NCBI GenBank assembly: GCA_964626055.1
Contig: CAZVDF010000035.1
Span: 1 to 36,030, forward strand
Direction of reading: 5' to 3'
Origin: JAFGSG01 sp964626055
Lineage (GTDB): Bacteria; Spirochaetota; UBA4802; JAFGDQ01
Length of the DNA stretch: 36,030 nt
Shown here: positions 1-7,342 of the stretch, piece after piece
How positions within the stretch are numbered: the stretch's first letter is position 1
Layout: every line of letters starts with the position of its first letter
Made by a program: the position numbers and the translations under genes
Notes under the pieces: generated by a model
Databases searched by the model: none
Told to the model about the DNA's origin: nothing
The model's input: only the letters and a program-made list of their open reading frames with translations

Positions 1-53
1 TAATATAATTATTTTAATAAATGTCTTCATAAATTACCTCTCATTTATTTACA

Positions 54-1475
54 CTAAAATTTTCTTGTTGCCGAAAGGCCGAACGCGACAAAGCTCATGG
101 GCCCGTCTGTTTCATAAATCATACCGTAATGAACGCCAAATCCGGCAGTCCAGTAATCCAGAAAGTCGTAGCTGACCGATACTCCGGCCATGATGAGCGG
201 CTCAATGCTGCTTCTGGATTTTTTGTCTTTTGTCCCGGAATAGGACGGTGATTCCCATTTGTAACTTACTTTGTTGTAGCTGAATCCGGCCGCGATCCTT
301 GGCGCAATAAAGAACGAGTCGAATATTTCGTACTTATAGACCGCAGTCGCAAGCAGCGGTATCATGAACGAGGTATCGACGTCTGTCGCCCCGCTGTATG
401 TCCAGTACCCGAGCGCGATCCCGACAACCGTATCGTAAAAAAGCGCGTCCGTCTTTGCGAAATGGATAAGCCCGCCGCAGCCGAAATCGTTTATTTTTTT
501 AAAATCCCCGAAAGGCAGAATATAATTGAACTCAACAGTTGCGTCGTATCCCTTCAGCATGGTTGCCGGAACGATCCTGCTGTCGCCGGACTCCGAGTTC
601 TTGTCGTCGACAGCGCGCACGACAAACCGGTAGCTCTTGTCCGCGTCAAGACCGCTTATTTCATAAGCGGTCTTGTTCGTTTCGCCGACGGACGTATAAC
701 CTTTAATATCCTTTCTGTAGATCCTGTAACCCCTGATCGATCCGTCCGCGTCAAAGGCCGCCTTCCATGTGATCTTCGCTGACATTTTTTGCGTGTCTTT
801 TTCGGGCTTGATGGCCGACCTCAGGGAACTCGGCGGATCGGGCGTCGTGTTCTCGGTTTTAATTTTTGCTTCATTTGTGGGCAGGGATTCGTATCCGTCC
901 GTGTCTACAGCCGTAACTTTAATGGTATAAAGCGTGCTGCCTTTAAGGCCTTTAAGCGTCGCGTTTGTGCCGCTCGATGTCCCGTACAGCTTATAATCAC
1001 CCGTGCTTTTAAAATATATTTTATAGGTGTTGACTTTGGTGAAAGGAGCTTTCCATGAAATATCAATACTGTCGTCCTTTGCCTTGCCTTGAAGGCCTGT
1101 CGGATTCTTACGCGTAGTAAAAAGAACTTCTTCGCGCTTCACAGTAAATTCTGCAGGCTTATACAGATCCTTCCTGAACGTATAACTCGTCTGATCCTCA
1201 TCGACCATATAAACTTCCAGCACGGTTCCGTCCGTTTTGTTAACAAAGATTTTGCCCATGTAAAGCTCTGTGTAAAGTATCCTTATCACGTTCCTCGGAT
1301 TGAAGGTCGCCTGTTTGCCGTCCGCAAGACGTGCACTTATGGAAGTTTTAGTTTCACTTTCAATCCTGCATTTAATAATGGAACCGTCTTTCAGGAACAC
1401 GTACTCCGCAAAAAGGGAACCGCTCATGATAAAAATAAAAAGAAAAAACAATAGGATACTTATTTTTGTTTTCAT
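54..1475 (-). CDS. Fibronectin type III / outer-membrane beta-barrel protein
   Basis: A 473-residue exported protein with no assignable enzymatic role. Residues 1-23 form a Sec signal peptide ending in SLFA before EYVF, a good signal peptidase I site. Residues 24-118 hold two short beta modules of the type 'xLxDGxxxxGxI...V', which often occur in envelope proteins. Two fibronectin III domains follow at about 124-208 and 214-305; the conserved Trp and Tyr positions are seen in DISWKAP, YTIKVTAVD, KITWKAA and YRFVVRAVD. The last ~165 residues are alternating, aromatic-rich strands ending in Lys-Phe, which fits an outer-membrane barrel recognised by the BAM complex. It probably displays the FnIII domains at the envelope. 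It lies downstream of the FecR-domain lipoprotein on the same strand, so the two may be co-transcribed. Domains are fairly sure; the location is inferred. Confidence 0.8.
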   Translation of the reverse strand: MKTKISILLFFLFIFIMSGSLFAEYVFLKDGSIIKCRIESETKTSISARLADGKQATFNPRNVIRILYTELYMGKIFVNKTDGTVLEVYMVDEDQTSYTFRKDLYKPAEFTVKREEVLFTTRKNPTGLQGKAKDDSIDISWKAPFTKVNTYKIYFKSTGDYKLYGTSSGTNATLKGLKGSTLYTIKVTAVDTDGYESLPTNEAKIKTENTTPDPPSSLRSAIKPEKDTQKMSAKITWKAAFDADGSIRGYRIYRKDIKGYTSVGETNKTAYEISGLDADKSYRFVVRAVDDKNSESGDSRIVPATMLKGYDATVEFNYILPFGDFKKINDFGCGGLIHFAKTDALFYDTVVGIALGYWTYSGATDVDTSFMIPLLATAVYKYEIFDSFFIAPRIAAGFSYNKVSYKWESPSYSGTKDKKSRSSIEPLIMAGVSVSYDFLDYWTAGFGVHYGMIYETDGPMSFVAFGLSATRKF

Positions 1476-1513
1476 ATAGCCTCTTTGTCATGTATTCCCA
1501 ATCTTTCCTTAAT

Positions 1514-1580
1514 CCCCAAAGGGGGCAATAATGATTTTAGTTCCGCCTCAAGCCGATGCCCCATCCGGGGGTTAGGGGGC
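1514..1580. repeat. GC-rich hairpin-bearing spacer
   Basis: This spacer between the FnIII gene and the upstream FecR gene stands out by base composition from its AT-rich surroundings. It contains CCCC-AAA-GGGG (1514-1524) and GCCCC...GGGGC (1558-1562 with 1576-1580). It may be a dispersed intergenic repeat or an mRNA-stabilising or attenuating structure between the two minus-strand genes. Nothing else is seen in 1476-1653. Confidence 0.35.
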
Positions 1581-1653
1581 AGGGAGCGTATCATGTTTAC
1601 ACAAAAAAATTAAGCATGAGACAGCCATGCCCTTCTGTGAGATTTGGTTTTAT

Positions 1654-2571
1654 TTACTCAACAATGTTTATCGTTCTACGAATGTTTTTTACCTGCTTTG
1701 AAGGAACGGATTCAATACCGTCCAGGGTCATTATTTTTACATCTCTGCCGCGTGATAATATTACGCCGGCATAATATTTATTGTTGTATAATGTAACTCT
1801 GTTTATGTACCCGAACTTAATAAGCATTTCATCGAGAGTCCGGGGTATCGGGCCGCCTTTTGCCAGTATCTCTTTATTGATCGCCTGCTCTTTTTCTTCA
1901 GCCGTCTTTGCAATTTCTCTGTATACATCATCGCCTTCAAGGCTGCTTTTTGAGCTTAAAGGCACGTGGGATAATTTTTCTATTTCAAGCAATTCAAATT
2001 CGTTAATGCTTCTGCTCTTCCCGCGGTTAATCACCATAGTGTTACCGGTCTCTACCATTATTTGTTTGTCAGTGTTATTCACTCTGGTATCGAGCTGAAC
2101 CCTGCCTTCCTTTACGGCAAGCACCGAACGGTTTTTATAGTAGGAAACGCTGTATTGGGTTCCTCTTACGGACGCCACAGTCGTAGGAGTTTTTATTTTA
2201 AAGGAAGTATCTTTACCAAGTTTTTTTACATGGGTCACGAGCTGGCCGTTATTTAAAGAAATACTGGTCTCCGACCCTTCAAAGAGCTTAGATATGCCAA
2301 TGATTGTATTCGGCTGTATTCTGATTAAAATACTGTCTCCTATCTGGACAAGCATGTATCCGGATTTTGTCCTGATAATATCCCCTTTTTTAATCAACAT
2401 TTTTAATGTGACCGGTTCAGTAATGCCGTCATTATGCGTAATATCCGGTTCGCCTATAAAAAATATTATTCTTGCGTCGATACTCGGACTAGAAGCGCAG
2501 GATATAAAAAAAGGAGATACGATTAATATGAAACTAATTGTACAATTTAAAATTTTTGTTCTGGTTTTCAT
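1654..2571 (-). CDS. FecR-domain lipoprotein
   Basis: A 305-residue lipoprotein. The start is placed at the ATG at 2571 rather than at the far end of the open frame because GGAGAAGG lies just upstream and the protein then begins with a lipoprotein signal peptide (MKTRTKILN..., lipobox FFISC, Cys25). The middle of the protein is a FecR domain: a beta-rich block containing 'IKTPTTVASVRGTQYSV' followed by 'VKEGRVQL', the typical signature. The last ~45 residues form a small beta module (KYYAGVILSRG...VKNIRR) resembling the N-terminal modules of the neighbouring FnIII protein. FecR domains are known from anti-sigma regulators, but free FecR lipoproteins without a sigma partner are common in spirochaetes and act in the envelope by unknown means. 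No FecI-type sigma factor is nearby, so a signalling role is not supported. Confidence 0.82.
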   Translation of the reverse strand: MKTRTKILNCTISFILIVSPFFISCASSPSIDARIIFFIGEPDITHNDGITEPVTLKMLIKKGDIIRTKSGYMLVQIGDSILIRIQPNTIIGISKLFEGSETSISLNNGQLVTHVKKLGKDTSFKIKTPTTVASVRGTQYSVSYYKNRSVLAVKEGRVQLDTRVNNTDKQIMVETGNTMVINRGKSRSINEFELLEIEKLSHVPLSSKSSLEGDDVYREIAKTAEEKEQAINKEILAKGGPIPRTLDEMLIKFGYINRVTLYNNKYYAGVILSRGRDVKIMTLDGIESVPSKQVKNIRRTINIVE

Positions 2572-2746
2572 ATCATTTTTCCTTCTCCAATACTTAGTTC
2601 TGATTTTGCTAAAATCGTCACAAAAAATTTCTGAAAAATACCTGGAAATTGTCACGGCCATTTAAGGAGAGATAGATCATTTTGATACGATATAATCACG
2701 GATGAATTTGCCGCGCAATAAAAAAATGGGGATTTTTACAAATATA

Positions 2747-2782
2747 GTGTAAATAACGTTCATTCCGCTGTAAATAGCGTTT
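2747..2782. promoter_or_regulatory. Tandem near-repeat, possible operator
   Basis: TGTAAATAACGTT (2748-2760) and TGTAAATAGCGTT (2769-2781) differ at one base and start 21 bp apart, two helical turns, so a dimeric regulator could bind both on one face. They lie in the 457-bp divergent space (2572-3028) between the FecR lipoprotein and the 7TM-LuxR regulator. The rest of this space is AT-rich and shows no gene or RNA that I can recognise. Confidence 0.3.
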
Positions 2783-3028
2783 GTTATTTTATATAGCATT
2801 TATTTTTAATTGATTATTTTCGGGAAATAAACAGGCTGTATCAACGGTTTGTACCCGTCCGGGCATTCAATTTTGTTCTTGATTTCGTTTTATATACTGA
2901 ATATATTATCCCGAATTGTTGCTATTAAATCCAATGTAATTTGCGGTCCATATTACGATTAATTACAGGCCGTAACCATACAGCCAGGACTGCTCGGGCC
3001 GGTAATATTATATTTTAAAACCAATAAT

Positions 3029-4300
3029 TTGCACAGGCAGGCTTTGAATTTGCTTTCATATATCTACGAAAATATTGTCCTCATAAATTCCGTCGTAATT
3101 CTGGCAATGGGAATAATAATCCTGCGCAAAAACCCGCGGAATAAACTCAATATTCTGTTCTTTGTCAAATGCCTGCTGATCTCCGCCAATATTTTCATGG
3201 CAATCCCTGAAATGATGGCAGCGAGAGAAAGCATATTATTTTTCTATAAGATCAGGATGTGCCTTGCCACAGGCGTAATATTAGTTTTTTTGTTGTTTTA
3301 CATTGAAATCGTCGTCCCGAAGACAGGCAAATGGATAAAAGCCGCCGCGTTTTTCCCGGCTTTGATATGCGCATTGATACTAATTTCTCTGGATAATTCT
3401 GATCTGAATCTTATTCAGTTCGGTAATTTTACAAAACTTATCCCGTCTTACGGAGACGCTCCGTTCCGGTTTTTATTCCTGTATCTTTTGTTATACGGCT
3501 TCTCCTCAAGTATCCTGCTTTTTAAATGGTACCGCAACGCAGGATCCAACAAGGAGAAAAAACAGGCACGGATAATTTTAATTGCCGGCACATTATTCCT
3601 CGCGTCAATATTGATCACGGACAACGTGCTGGCTCATCTTCACATACCCTATCTCGCATCGCCGCTTTTTTCGTTGTACATTGGGGCAATATTTTACGCG
3701 TTCGTGAAATACCGCTTTCTGACTTTCAGCAAAAAGGATGTGGCGCAGGAAATTTTTTCGCATGTACAGGATATGATTCTTATTTTTAACCCGGATCTCA
3801 CGCTTATGGACGCGAATGAAAATTGCCGGAAAAGATTTCAGGGCAACGGAAATAAATTAAGCCGCAAAGCTATTAATAAGATGATCATTGACGATGGGAA
3901 AATACTAATAAAATTCAAAAATATGATTTCGGGCGAAACGCAATCCTTCAACGGCAGGATCGTCTTTAAAACGGAACCTGAAAACATAATCACCGATTCT
4001 TATGTTTCACGGATCACGGATAAATTCAACGACTTCGTCGCTGTGCTTATTGTAGCGAAAGAGAATCAGGGAATTCTGCATCTCAAAAAACTTTTTAACA
4101 TTACAGGCCGCCAGCTTCAAATAATACAGATGATCATTGACGGTTCATCCAACGAAGAAATATGCGAAAAGCTTTCGCTCGCGAGAAGAACTGTGGAAAC
4201 GCATCTTTCGCACATTTACGAAAAGCTTTCAGTAAAAAACAGGATTGAGCTTGTGAGGCTCGCGAACGAATATAATATTTTAACAAAAAATAAAAACTAA
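3029..4300 (+). CDS. Membrane-bound 7TM-PAS-LuxR transcriptional regulator (cassette A)
   Basis: A 423-residue one-component regulator. Residues ~10-235 contain about seven hydrophobic helices and resemble the 7TM sensor domain found at the N-terminus of some histidine kinases. A PAS-like segment follows (about 240-340, 'VQDMILIFNPDLTLMDANENC'). The C-terminal ~65 residues are a LuxR/NarL helix-turn-helix: 'LFNITGRQLQIIQMIIDGSSNEEICEKLSLARRTVETHLSHIYEKLSVKNRIELV' type layout, with the usual TxRE-like start and VETHLxxIYEKL recognition helix. There is no kinase or receiver domain. It aligns end to end with the product of 7343-8587. The frame opens with TTG at 3029 without a clear ribosome site; the TTG at 3044, preceded by AGGCAGG, matches the start of the paralogue better. 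It points at the lipoprotein and barrel genes downstream and probably controls them. The sensed signal is unknown. Confidence 0.82.
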   Translation: MHRQALNLLSYIYENIVLINSVVILAMGIIILRKNPRNKLNILFFVKCLLISANIFMAIPEMMAARESILFFYKIRMCLATGVILVFLLFYIEIVVPKTGKWIKAAAFFPALICALILISLDNSDLNLIQFGNFTKLIPSYGDAPFRFLFLYLLLYGFSSSILLFKWYRNAGSNKEKKQARIILIAGTLFLASILITDNVLAHLHIPYLASPLFSLYIGAIFYAFVKYRFLTFSKKDVAQEIFSHVQDMILIFNPDLTLMDANENCRKRFQGNGNKLSRKAINKMIIDDGKILIKFKNMISGETQSFNGRIVFKTEPENIITDSYVSRITDKFNDFVAVLIVAKENQGILHLKKLFNITGRQLQIIQMIIDGSSNEEICEKLSLARRTVETHLSHIYEKLSVKNRIELVRLANEYNILTKNKN

Positions 4301-4358
4301 AAAAGATAATTTATTTTTCTTCAACTATTCAATTCATATCTCATTAATTCCTGATTTA

Positions 4359-4416
4359 CGTATTTTCCACGATACTAAATCCGCAGTTTTTTCCAAAACG
4401 CCGTATTTTCCACGAT
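4359..4416. promoter_or_regulatory. 15-bp direct repeat upstream of the cassette A lipoprotein
   Basis: CGTATTTTCCACGAT occurs exactly twice, at 4359-4373 and 4402-4416, 43 bp apart start to start (about four helical turns), with a partial third match (TTTTTTCCAAAACG) between them. It sits 110-167 bp before the lipoprotein start, in a 225-bp space with no gene. This is a plausible operator for the LuxR-type regulator encoded just upstream, but binding is inferred only from the repeat and its position. Confidence 0.45.
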
Positions 4417-4525
4417 GGCGGCAGCGTAAATTAATTCTATATTAACATGATATATTGCTTCTTAAGAGCTGGATCATAACTAATCATATTATGCAAATTT
4501 TAAAAAATATTATGGAGAAAAAAAT

Positions 4526-5527
4526 ATGTTTATGAAAAGATTTCTTTACATGGGTTTCGCGTTTTTCATAGCCGCGTTCGTGATCGCCTGCGGCGGAGGC
4601 GGCAGCGATAGCGGGGGAGGAGGCGGAACTAATTATATAGCAGGCGATATGGAAACCTATACTGCAGGCGGCGTGTCGTTTAGCATGGCATATATTCCCG
4701 GCGGGCTGACGTTCCCGACTGGAGAAAATGACGACGGCACGGCCACAGTAGCCAGAGCCTACTGGATAGGGGAGACCGAGGTGACGTACGAGCTGTGGCA
4801 GAAGGTATATGCATGGGCGATAACTAACGGAGGCTATGTTTTCGCCAACGCTGGGTGTGAAGGCAGAAATGGTACCCCTGGCGCTGTACCAACAACTGCT
4901 AAGTACGAGCCTGTAACAACTGTAAACTGGCGCGATTGCATAGTATGGTGCAATGCTCTGACAGAATGGTACAACGCCCAAAAGGGTACAAGTTTTGAAT
5001 GCGTATACACTTACTCAAACGCGATAATCCGCGATTCTAGAGATAGCAATGCAACTGCCTGCGACGGCGTAGTAGCCAGTATTACAGCAAAGGGCTTTCG
5101 TCTTCTTACGAGCAATGAGTGGGAGCTGGCGGCGCGCTACCGTAGGAATGCAACCAATGTTGTGACCGGTACAATTAATGGTGTAGATTTTTCAGCGATG
5201 ACTGTAAAATGGACGAAAGGAGATTCAGCCAGCGGAGCTTATGAAGGGTATAATAACGCCCCTGCAACCGGTCTCGTGGCTGTATATGACGCAAATTCAG
5301 GCTTTGTGGCAACGGCAGTGAAAAGTAAAACAGCCAATGCTCTCAGCCTTTACGACTTGAGCGGCAATGTCTGGGAGAGGTGTTTTGATTTGAGCGGGTC
5401 AAAGCGCCTTCTAAGGGGAGGAGGTTGGGGTAGTCCCGCCGACTCCCTGATAGTCGGCTTCTGGGCCGTCGACAACCCGAGCGCCAAGAGCAGCGACACT
5501 GGCCTCCGCATTGCGAGGACAGAGTAA
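4526..5527 (+). CDS. SUMF1/FGE-fold surface lipoprotein, likely DGR-type variable protein
   Basis: A 333-residue lipoprotein. The signal peptide ends in lipobox FVIAC (Cys22), followed by a Gly/Ser linker. ATGGAGAAAA upstream supplies the ribosome site. Residues ~45-333 form a formylglycine-generating-enzyme (SUMF1) domain, a C-type-lectin-like fold: MAYIPGG, 'YWIGETEVTYELW', 'EPVTTVNWRDCIVWCNAL', 'GFRLLTSNEWELAARYR', 'GNVWERCFD' and 'LLRGGGWG...DTGLRIAR' appear in family order. The C-terminal cysteine pair that catalyses sulfatase-cysteine oxidation in true FGE is absent, so enzyme activity is unlikely and ligand binding is more plausible. The last ~30 codons have the layout and NNC-rich codons of a diversity-generating retroelement variable region (see the separate entry). 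Known DGR targets of Treponema (TvpA) are lipoproteins with this fold. The outer-membrane barrel gene follows 85 bp downstream. Confidence 0.85.
   Translation: MFMKRFLYMGFAFFIAAFVIACGGGGSDSGGGGGTNYIAGDMETYTAGGVSFSMAYIPGGLTFPTGENDDGTATVARAYWIGETEVTYELWQKVYAWAITNGGYVFANAGCEGRNGTPGAVPTTAKYEPVTTVNWRDCIVWCNALTEWYNAQKGTSFECVYTYSNAIIRDSRDSNATACDGVVASITAKGFRLLTSNEWELAARYRRNATNVVTGTINGVDFSAMTVKWTKGDSASGAYEGYNNAPATGLVAVYDANSGFVATAVKSKTANALSLYDLSGNVWERCFDLSGSKRLLRGGGWGSPADSLIVGFWAVDNPSAKSSDTGLRIARTE
5423..5509 (+). other. Candidate DGR variable region (VR)
   Basis: Twenty-nine codons at the 3' end of the SUMF1-fold lipoprotein gene, from the GGW motif to the GLR motif. Nineteen end in C, against a mixed third base in the rest of this AT-rich gene. 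Fourteen (GAC, TCC, GTC, GGC, TTC, GCC, AGC, AAC and so on) are of the form NNC, as expected if AAC template codons were copied with random change at adenines; GGT, AGT and ACT would similarly fit AAT. Residues line up with the known TvpA-like pattern 'RGGSW-x3-A-...-NP-...-GFRL'. No template repeat or reverse transcriptase was found in the window, so any retroelement must lie elsewhere. Confidence 0.55.
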
Positions 5528-5612
5528 GGCTTCGACTGGTGTGGAGCATGAGTTTTTCGAGTATCCTGTACGAGCCCGACATCAGCTTAATAATGAAATT
5601 TTCAGGAGGAGT

Positions 5613-7118
5613 ATGAAAAAAACCATATTGTTACTGGCAGCTTTGTTTTTGTTTAATTTGGTTGTTCATTCGCAGTCTTTCGCCTGGCAGGGAAGAATGG
5701 CAGGCACAGGGGACGCGTACGGCCTTGTTGAAGATGAATCGGATTTTCTGATCCATCCCGCGGCTATTGCTTCATCAGGCAAAGATACAAACGCTTACGG
5801 AGCGTACAGAGTTAATTATAAAAGGATCTCCCAATGGGATAATACGACTGCTGTTCCTTCGGAAAACAGGGATTATCCATATGAGAGCAACGGTCATGAA
5901 CTGGGCAATGTTGGTAATATAGGGACATCTTTACCTATTGGCAATGGAAGAATAGGAATATTTTTCGAATATCTGGGTAAAATCTCAGATTATAGCGGGG
6001 AGGAAAATGATTACGGCGCCGGAACACATGATCATAGATTTGATATTAAAACCGGATCGCATTTTTTAAACTTAAACACTGTTTACGGTAAATCAGCCGG
6101 GAACTTTAAATTGGGAGGCCAATTTCAATTATCTTACAAGAATGAACACAATGCCAGCTATTTCAGAGACCTTGAAAGCAAGAATGTTTACGATGCTATA
6201 TTAGGAAGTCCGGCTCAGGATCTGTATACATATAAAATTCCATTCGAATCAGACTATTATGAGTTGCTGGGAAAATTATCCGTTGAAGGAGCAATAGGAA
6301 CTGTAAAAAACACACTTACGCTGAAAGGCGGAGCGCCTTTGCCATTCGCATCAAACAATAAATACGATTCAAAAGACGGGACTTTTGAAGTCACCATGAA
6401 AGGCGAGGTTGCCGGCTGGAATATAGGCTGTGATTACTGGCTGCGGCTTCCTTTGAGCAAAGATTTCTCAATGCCGTTTTTAGTAAGTATCGTACACAAA
6501 CGAATTACCAGAGATGGTTCGGGGAACAGCAATGATTCTTCCAGAGTCAGCTATGAAAATAATACCGAAAATACTAACGTAACAGCAGGCGGCGGGGCGG
6601 ATTTTTATTTCAACAAGAGCACAAAGATTGCTATCGGTCTTTATTATGATTATTTAAGGTCGATTGAGGACATATTAATAAAAGACGATCATACAACTAA
6701 TGTCATCTCTCTAGATTACCCTAATTATCCGAAAAATACGGAGAACCGCGTCACTATTAAAACAATGATAGAGACAAAACTCACTCCGGGGTTTTCTCTT
6801 CTTAGCGGTTTAAACGCGTTCTATGGCAAAATAACCAGTAAGTATTATTCAACAGCCTCCAGCACTGCTACCGGACGGGCAATAGAAAGCGACCTGTCAA
6901 CTGACGGGTACAACTGGGGTTTTAATATCTCTTTAGGCACTGCTGTTAAAACCGGCAATGCAGATGTGGAACCTTTTATAAATTTCGGATATTATAAATT
7001 AAAAATAGACGGCAATGGCGTTTATAATTCATATATTACAGCTCAGTACTTTTCAGCTACCGGAGAATCCGAAAAGACCGACTGGACTCTCGGCGGAGGG
7101 CTGTCGGTCAGGTACTGA
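5613..7118 (+). CDS. Outer-membrane beta-barrel protein (cassette A)
   Basis: A 501-residue exported barrel. The start is the ATG at 5613, directly preceded by AGGAGGA; the frame is open further upstream but that part overlaps the lipoprotein gene. Residues 1-20 are a signal peptide. The mature N-terminus has 'WQGRMAGTGDAYGLVEDESD' and 'LIHPAAIA', a layout like PorV/FadL-type barrels, where a GMG...D(D/E)xxxxxxNPA motif forms the plug. The rest is alternating strands with many Tyr and Asn, and the chain ends ESEKTDWTLGGGLSVRY, with a terminal Tyr as expected for BAM substrates. It is clearly paralogous to the product of 11081-12598 along its whole length. Since it sits behind a surface lipoprotein gene in both cassettes, it may anchor or help export that lipoprotein; this is inference. 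Confidence 0.8.
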   Translation: MKKTILLLAALFLFNLVVHSQSFAWQGRMAGTGDAYGLVEDESDFLIHPAAIASSGKDTNAYGAYRVNYKRISQWDNTTAVPSENRDYPYESNGHELGNVGNIGTSLPIGNGRIGIFFEYLGKISDYSGEENDYGAGTHDHRFDIKTGSHFLNLNTVYGKSAGNFKLGGQFQLSYKNEHNASYFRDLESKNVYDAILGSPAQDLYTYKIPFESDYYELLGKLSVEGAIGTVKNTLTLKGGAPLPFASNNKYDSKDGTFEVTMKGEVAGWNIGCDYWLRLPLSKDFSMPFLVSIVHKRITRDGSGNSNDSSRVSYENNTENTNVTAGGGADFYFNKSTKIAIGLYYDYLRSIEDILIKDDHTTNVISLDYPNYPKNTENRVTIKTMIETKLTPGFSLLSGLNAFYGKITSKYYSTASSTATGRAIESDLSTDGYNWGFNISLGTAVKTGNADVEPFINFGYYKLKIDGNGVYNSYITAQYFSATGESEKTDWTLGGGLSVRY

Positions 7119-7209
7119 TTTAATTGTTAATTTTTTAACAATCATAAATTTTAATCCGGCTTTCTATAAAATACTAAATAGACGAAAAAAGTACAGCCTC
7201 CTAAATTCT

Positions 7210-7242
7210 TAAAACCGACGTGTTGCTTTCCCGCCGGTTTTA
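7210..7242. terminator. Hairpin terminator after cassette A barrel
   Basis: TAAAACCG (7210-7217) pairs with CGGTTTTA (7235-7242) across a 17-nt loop, followed by a short T-rich tail. It lies between convergent genes and can serve both strands. The same hairpin, with the shared CCCGCCGGTTTT arm, follows the paralogous barrel at 12767-12797. The rest of 7119-7342 shows no gene. Confidence 0.6.
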
Positions 7243-7342
7243 GTTTTACTGAAAGAGTAATGTTTATTGCGAGCTGAAATGCTGTATGAAATGAATTGTT
7301 ATGGTTTTGTTTTACACAATATTCAAATTTAGCATAATTATA

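Noticed and set aside
4484..4981. 165-codon minus-strand frame over the SUMF1 lipoprotein
   Set aside because: Antisense shadow of a gene with lipobox, ribosome site and clear domain motifs.
4526..5527. Genuine formylglycine-generating (sulfatase-modifying) enzyme
   Set aside because: The C-terminal catalytic cysteine pair is missing and no sulfatase gene is nearby; a binding role for the fold fits better.
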